Assembly (NCBI GenBank): GCA_020284085.1
Contig: JACEVL010000975.1
Coordinates: 65,001-129,000 of the forward strand
Direction of reading: 5' to 3'
DNA length: 64,000 bases
Source: Aporrectodea caliginosa
Lineage: Eukaryota; Annelida; Clitellata; Crassiclitellata; Lumbricidae
Part shown: piece after piece, positions 60,891 to 64,000 of the stretch
Layout of the letters: every line of letters starts with the position of its first letter
How positions within the stretch are numbered: position 1 is the stretch's first letter
Notes under the pieces: generated by a model
Seen by the model: only the letters and a program-made list of their open reading frames with translations
Told to the model about the DNA's origin: nothing
Database searches by the model: none
Position numbers and translations under genes: made by a program

Positions 60891-61756
60891 GGTGACCCGT
60901 CAGAACGGCCCAGGATACTGCCTCGACAAAACGGCCCCGATGGGGCCTCGGAAAAACGGCCCCGTCAAAACGGCCCTCGTCAAAATCGGCCTCGACAACA
61001 GCCAAGTCAAATTGGCCAAAACAGGATGAGGCCCTCGTCAGCATCGGCCCTCGTGCATCGGCCCCTCAGCATCGGCCTCAGTCATATCGGCCCCAGTCAT
61101 ATCGGCCCCAGTCATATCGGTTTCATACAAAATATCCAATGTTGCAAGTACTTTTAAGCTTACGCTGACAAACTGTTGAAATGAGGCCTCAAGCGACGGT
61201 TCAGCTGGGAAATGGACTGCGGGGACCATCGTCTAATGCTAACTTGTTGGCGTATTTAATTATTTAAATGCTTTCAATGACAACTATCATAGAACCAACT
61301 TCTATTTAGCAACGAATTATTTTTTCATAAATCCAACTTCCATTTTAAACTGACCACATAAAATAATTTGGTAACGTAAACTACGGTTTTACCAATCCGA
61401 GTTCTATATACGCAAATAATTCTTTTCATCAATCCAACTTAAAAGTACTTAGGACATGGGATATTTTGTGATGGGCCGATGTGACTGGGGCCGATATGAC
61501 TGGGGCCGGTTTGACGGGGGCCGATTTGACGGGGGCCGATTTGACGGGGGCCGATATGACGGGGCCGATTTGACGGGGGCCGATATGACGGGGGTCGATA
61601 TGACGGGGGCCGTTATGACGGGGGCCGAAATGACGGGGCTGTTTTGTCGAGGCCATTTTGACGAGGGCCGTTTTGTCGGGGCCGTTTTGTCGGGGCCCAT
61701 TTGTCGGGGCCGTTTTGTCGGGGCCGATTTGTCCTGGGCCGTTCTGACGGGGTACC
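60891..61756. mobile_element. Foldback element C, 866 bp, with 9-bp target duplication
   Basis: The left tip GGTGACCCGTCAGAACGGCC and right tip (minus strand) GGTACCCCGTCAGAACGGCC are inverted. Both arms (about 260 and 320 bp) are made of short units such as GGGGCCGATTTGACG, the right arm close to a 15-bp period. The arms end at AAGTACTTTTAAG and its complement. The core has three copies of the CATCAATCCAACTT-type phrase seen in elements A and B. Flanking AACTGTCAT (60882-60890 and 61757-61765) is a perfect 9-bp duplication. Ends, length of arms and duplication size fit Mutator-like or foldback transposons. No transposase. Confidence 0.85.
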
Positions 61757-61765
61757 AACTGTCAT

Positions 61766-63109
61766 GCCGTAACATTTTAATGATAATATTTAATATGTGG
61801 TTAAATATGTCGATAAACATGTCGTTGAAATGTTGAAATCCTCCTCCTCTTGTTTGGTTCTGTTTGTGTTGAAGCGTTCGCTATAGAAGTTCAGTAGTAT
61901 TAAAAATCAACCGAGTTGAATGATGGGAGTTGCTGTTTACGTTGATATCTGGTTAAACGCTTTACTGACTCAAAGAGTACGGACCGATGCGTAAAGGCAT
62001 ACAGTTTGACAATGTAGCTGTTGTCAATGTCATTAGACCATTTCCGAAACACAAGATATAGGGCCTGAGAGATAGAAACTAGTAAACGACCAAAGTATTT
62101 GATAGAAGGTTAGACAAGACGCTATACAGCCCCAGCAGTGCTGGATAAAGTGGACGCAGAACAGTTTTAAGCGAAATAAATCAAATACTAGGCTATAGCA
62201 GGGACGCAACTAGCATTGGACTTGGGGAGGCTTTAGCCCGCTCCCCTAAGACGAAGCTGATGCCACCAAATAAATGAAGCCCCCGACCCCACTATAGGCT
62301 CGACCTACCGCACTCGCCATGCTCAAGGCTTAAGCCCCCCAAACTAAAAATCCTAGTTACGTTTTTCGGCAATAGTATAGACAATAGTCCATATTCTAGC
62401 CTACTCTAGGAGACGAGAGAAAAGAAGTCTACATAGAGACTGGACTAAGTTACATTTGTCTAAAAGTAAAGGCTATTTCGTCGGACTGAAACCCAGAGCC
62501 AGTGAGGTGAACTGGACTGAACAAAACTTTAACTATTTAATAGTTACATGCAATACAACCAATCGCAAACAAAAGAAAACCTCCAAATGAATCAAATAAG
62601 TGACTATATCTGGACTTTGCCGATTGCAAAACAACTGTGCTCTTGTTATTGGGGTCCACATGTTGCATGGACGGTAACATCTTTCGTTAAGAAACAATTT
62701 AAACTTCCGATTATAATAATACATGTAGTCTTGGCTAAGGTCTAATTCTATCCAAAAAGGACAACTAACTGACTACGAGTTTGAAAGGTAACCATCTTGC
62801 ATAAGAATCAGCTCTCTGTTAGTCAAGCAATCATTAATCCATTTTAATGCTACTTCAACTTATTCCATTATTATATAAATATTTGTCTTTCAATTTTTCA
62901 ATTTTTGTTAGTGTTATTACCAATACGGTTTGTTAAAGCTCAAACTAAAATGTGTCAGTAATGTTTGAAATGAAAGAATTAATGTTATGCTACGATGAAT
63001 TAGTTTTGATGGTGTTACATACAATGGAAAGTCCTAGTTACGTTCATTTCCCCCTAACTAAGGAGTAAGGACTAAACTAATTACTGGTTCTCTTCTTTGG
63101 TCTCTCGTT
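61766..63109. other. Non-coding between foldback element and second P450
   Basis: Contains the MITE at 62199-62367 and, near 63030-63045, a GTCCTAGTTACGTT piece of the same family. No gene. Confidence 0.4.
62199..62367. mobile_element. Short hAT-like MITE, copy 2
   Basis: Left end CAGGGACGCAACTAG, right side CCTAGTTACGTTTTTC. The flanks GGCTATAG and GGCAATAG agree at 7 of 8 bases. Related to the copy at 58330-58467. Confidence 0.62.
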
Positions 63110-63235
63110 CTTTAAAGACGTTTCCTTTCCACGGGGTTTTGTGCCGAGAGCGCCTCTGAATAGTTTTTCTGAGAGAGGCGCTATATAAATTTTAGATACG
63201 ATACAATAATTATTATTATAGGTAAACTATTAGCT
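63110..63235 (+). mobile_element. SINE 3' end
   Basis: GAGCGCCTCTGAATAG, then GAGAGGCGCTATATAAATTT and an A/T-rich tail: the same 3' module as in the copies at 15205-15463 and 26200-26510. Confidence 0.6.
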
Positions 63236-63698
63236 TATTAACTTAAACCTTATTGCATCTTCCTTTCAACATGGTTCCTTGAAATCATTAAGCCTTATGT
63301 GAACTGCCACCACGTGTGATAGTCCACAGCACATAAGAGTCTGACCTCAACAACAACTTGTGAGCGACTGCTTTATTCTCGACACTCAAATAACAAGATA
63401 ATGTGTACATAAAATAGACTCTTCCAATACATTGCGATTGGTCAAAATGTTAACCTCTAAATATAAAGTCCAATCAGAGAGTCTTATCAACAACATTCTA
63501 ATATAAATTACATAGCCTACATTAATAATAAAACCCAAACTAGCACTCCTACTAAAACACAAAATAGGTAAGTATAATAATCTATGCATATGACACCTTA
63601 AGTGTTAAAAAAATGTAAACCATGCTGCAGCTGTCAACACTCGACACTAGTCTTGGCGGCACTTCGTAAATCAAGATACAAGAAACGAAGGTCCAAGT

Positions 63699-63886
63699 TT
63701 ATTGCTTGATTCTTGGAATCAGTCTAATTTTGAAAGGCGATGGTGCAACAACAAGACCCTGAACATCTTTAGCACTGACAAAATCTTGGCCCTTTGGTGG
63801 CTGGATGTCAAAATTCTGAACAAGGCTGGCGAGGAAGAGGAATATCTCTGGGCGTGCTAGTACCTCACCTGTGCAAGAACGCTTCC
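63699..63886 (-). CDS. Second CYP2-like P450, last exon only
   Basis: The terminal exon of a tandem paralogue; the remaining exons lie beyond 64000. It begins in the haem signature as (G)KRSCTGE after a TTTCTTTCAG acceptor and ends IPRIKQ, stop TAA. About 46 of 60 residues match the last exon of the first P450. The intron next to it (TTAT...AATCTGTGCAAT) and the 3' flank also resemble those of the first gene, so a genomic segment was duplicated. The exon is open and the thiolate Cys is present. Whether the gene is complete cannot be seen. Confidence 0.88.
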
Positions 63887-64000
63887 CTGAAAGAAAATAA
63901 ATGGCACATTATTTAAATATAAATCTGTGCAATTTTTTACACCGCATTTCTTTTTTAGGTTTCCCCAGCTGCATCGTATCTGAAAATATTCGATATTGCC

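Noticed and set aside
61456..61836. Pentapeptide-repeat-like protein (GADMTGVDMTGA pattern)
   Set aside because: The 15-bp repeat in the arm of the foldback element produces five-residue repeats on both strands. It is a transposon arm, not a gene.

Overview
The window looks like nuclear DNA of an animal, most likely a marine invertebrate deuterostome such as an echinoderm or hemichordate. The evidence is intron-rich genes with GT-AG introns, a complete metazoan protein kinase N gene, CYP2-type cytochrome P450 genes, many decayed LINE/SINE/hAT/MITE copies, and a very frequent AGGCCTA palindrome outside the kinase gene. The species assignment is inference only. Nothing bacterial or viral was seen: no operons, CRISPR arrays, rRNA or tRNA genes.

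Layout. 1-7.7 kb is repeat-rich: a decayed LINE, an 18-copy 57-bp satellite, a small hAT element with a perfect 8-bp target duplication, a palindromic-ended MITE and the first of a set of foldback elements. 7.8-10.5 kb (+) holds an intronless 911-codon ORF for a disordered, serine- and acid-rich protein I do not recognise. 10.6-20.2 kb is non-coding and holds a foldback element, a second copy of the MITE and LINE/SINE tails. 20.2-45.7 kb (-) is one gene, protein kinase N, rebuilt as 20 coding exons whose phases all agree (918 residues: three HR1 repeats, C2-like domain, proline-rich linker, AGC kinase, C-tail). Its introns are full of SINEs, LINE ends, MITEs and inverted repeats. 46-51.4 kb is a transposon cluster: two larger hAT elements (1.27 and 1.64 kb), two identical 240-bp inverted MITE copies, and a nested foldback element. 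51.9-59.2 kb (-) is a complete five-exon CYP2-type P450 (487 residues). At 63.7-63.9 kb (-) lies the last exon of a second, tandem P450 that continues past the window. Between the two P450s is an 866-bp foldback element with a 9-bp target duplication.

Functional reading. Protein kinase N is a Rho/Rac- and PDK1-dependent kinase of cytoskeletal signalling. The P450s are membrane-anchored monooxygenases, and the complete one has unusual I-helix and C-helix residues. Apart from the P450 pair, I see no link between neighbouring genes.

The least expected structure is a set of foldback elements (4991-5361, 10586-10942, 60891-61756, and probably 49973-50400). They share terminal GGT-type ends. Three of them share an internal minisatellite, and two have inverted arms that are short tandem repeats private to each copy.
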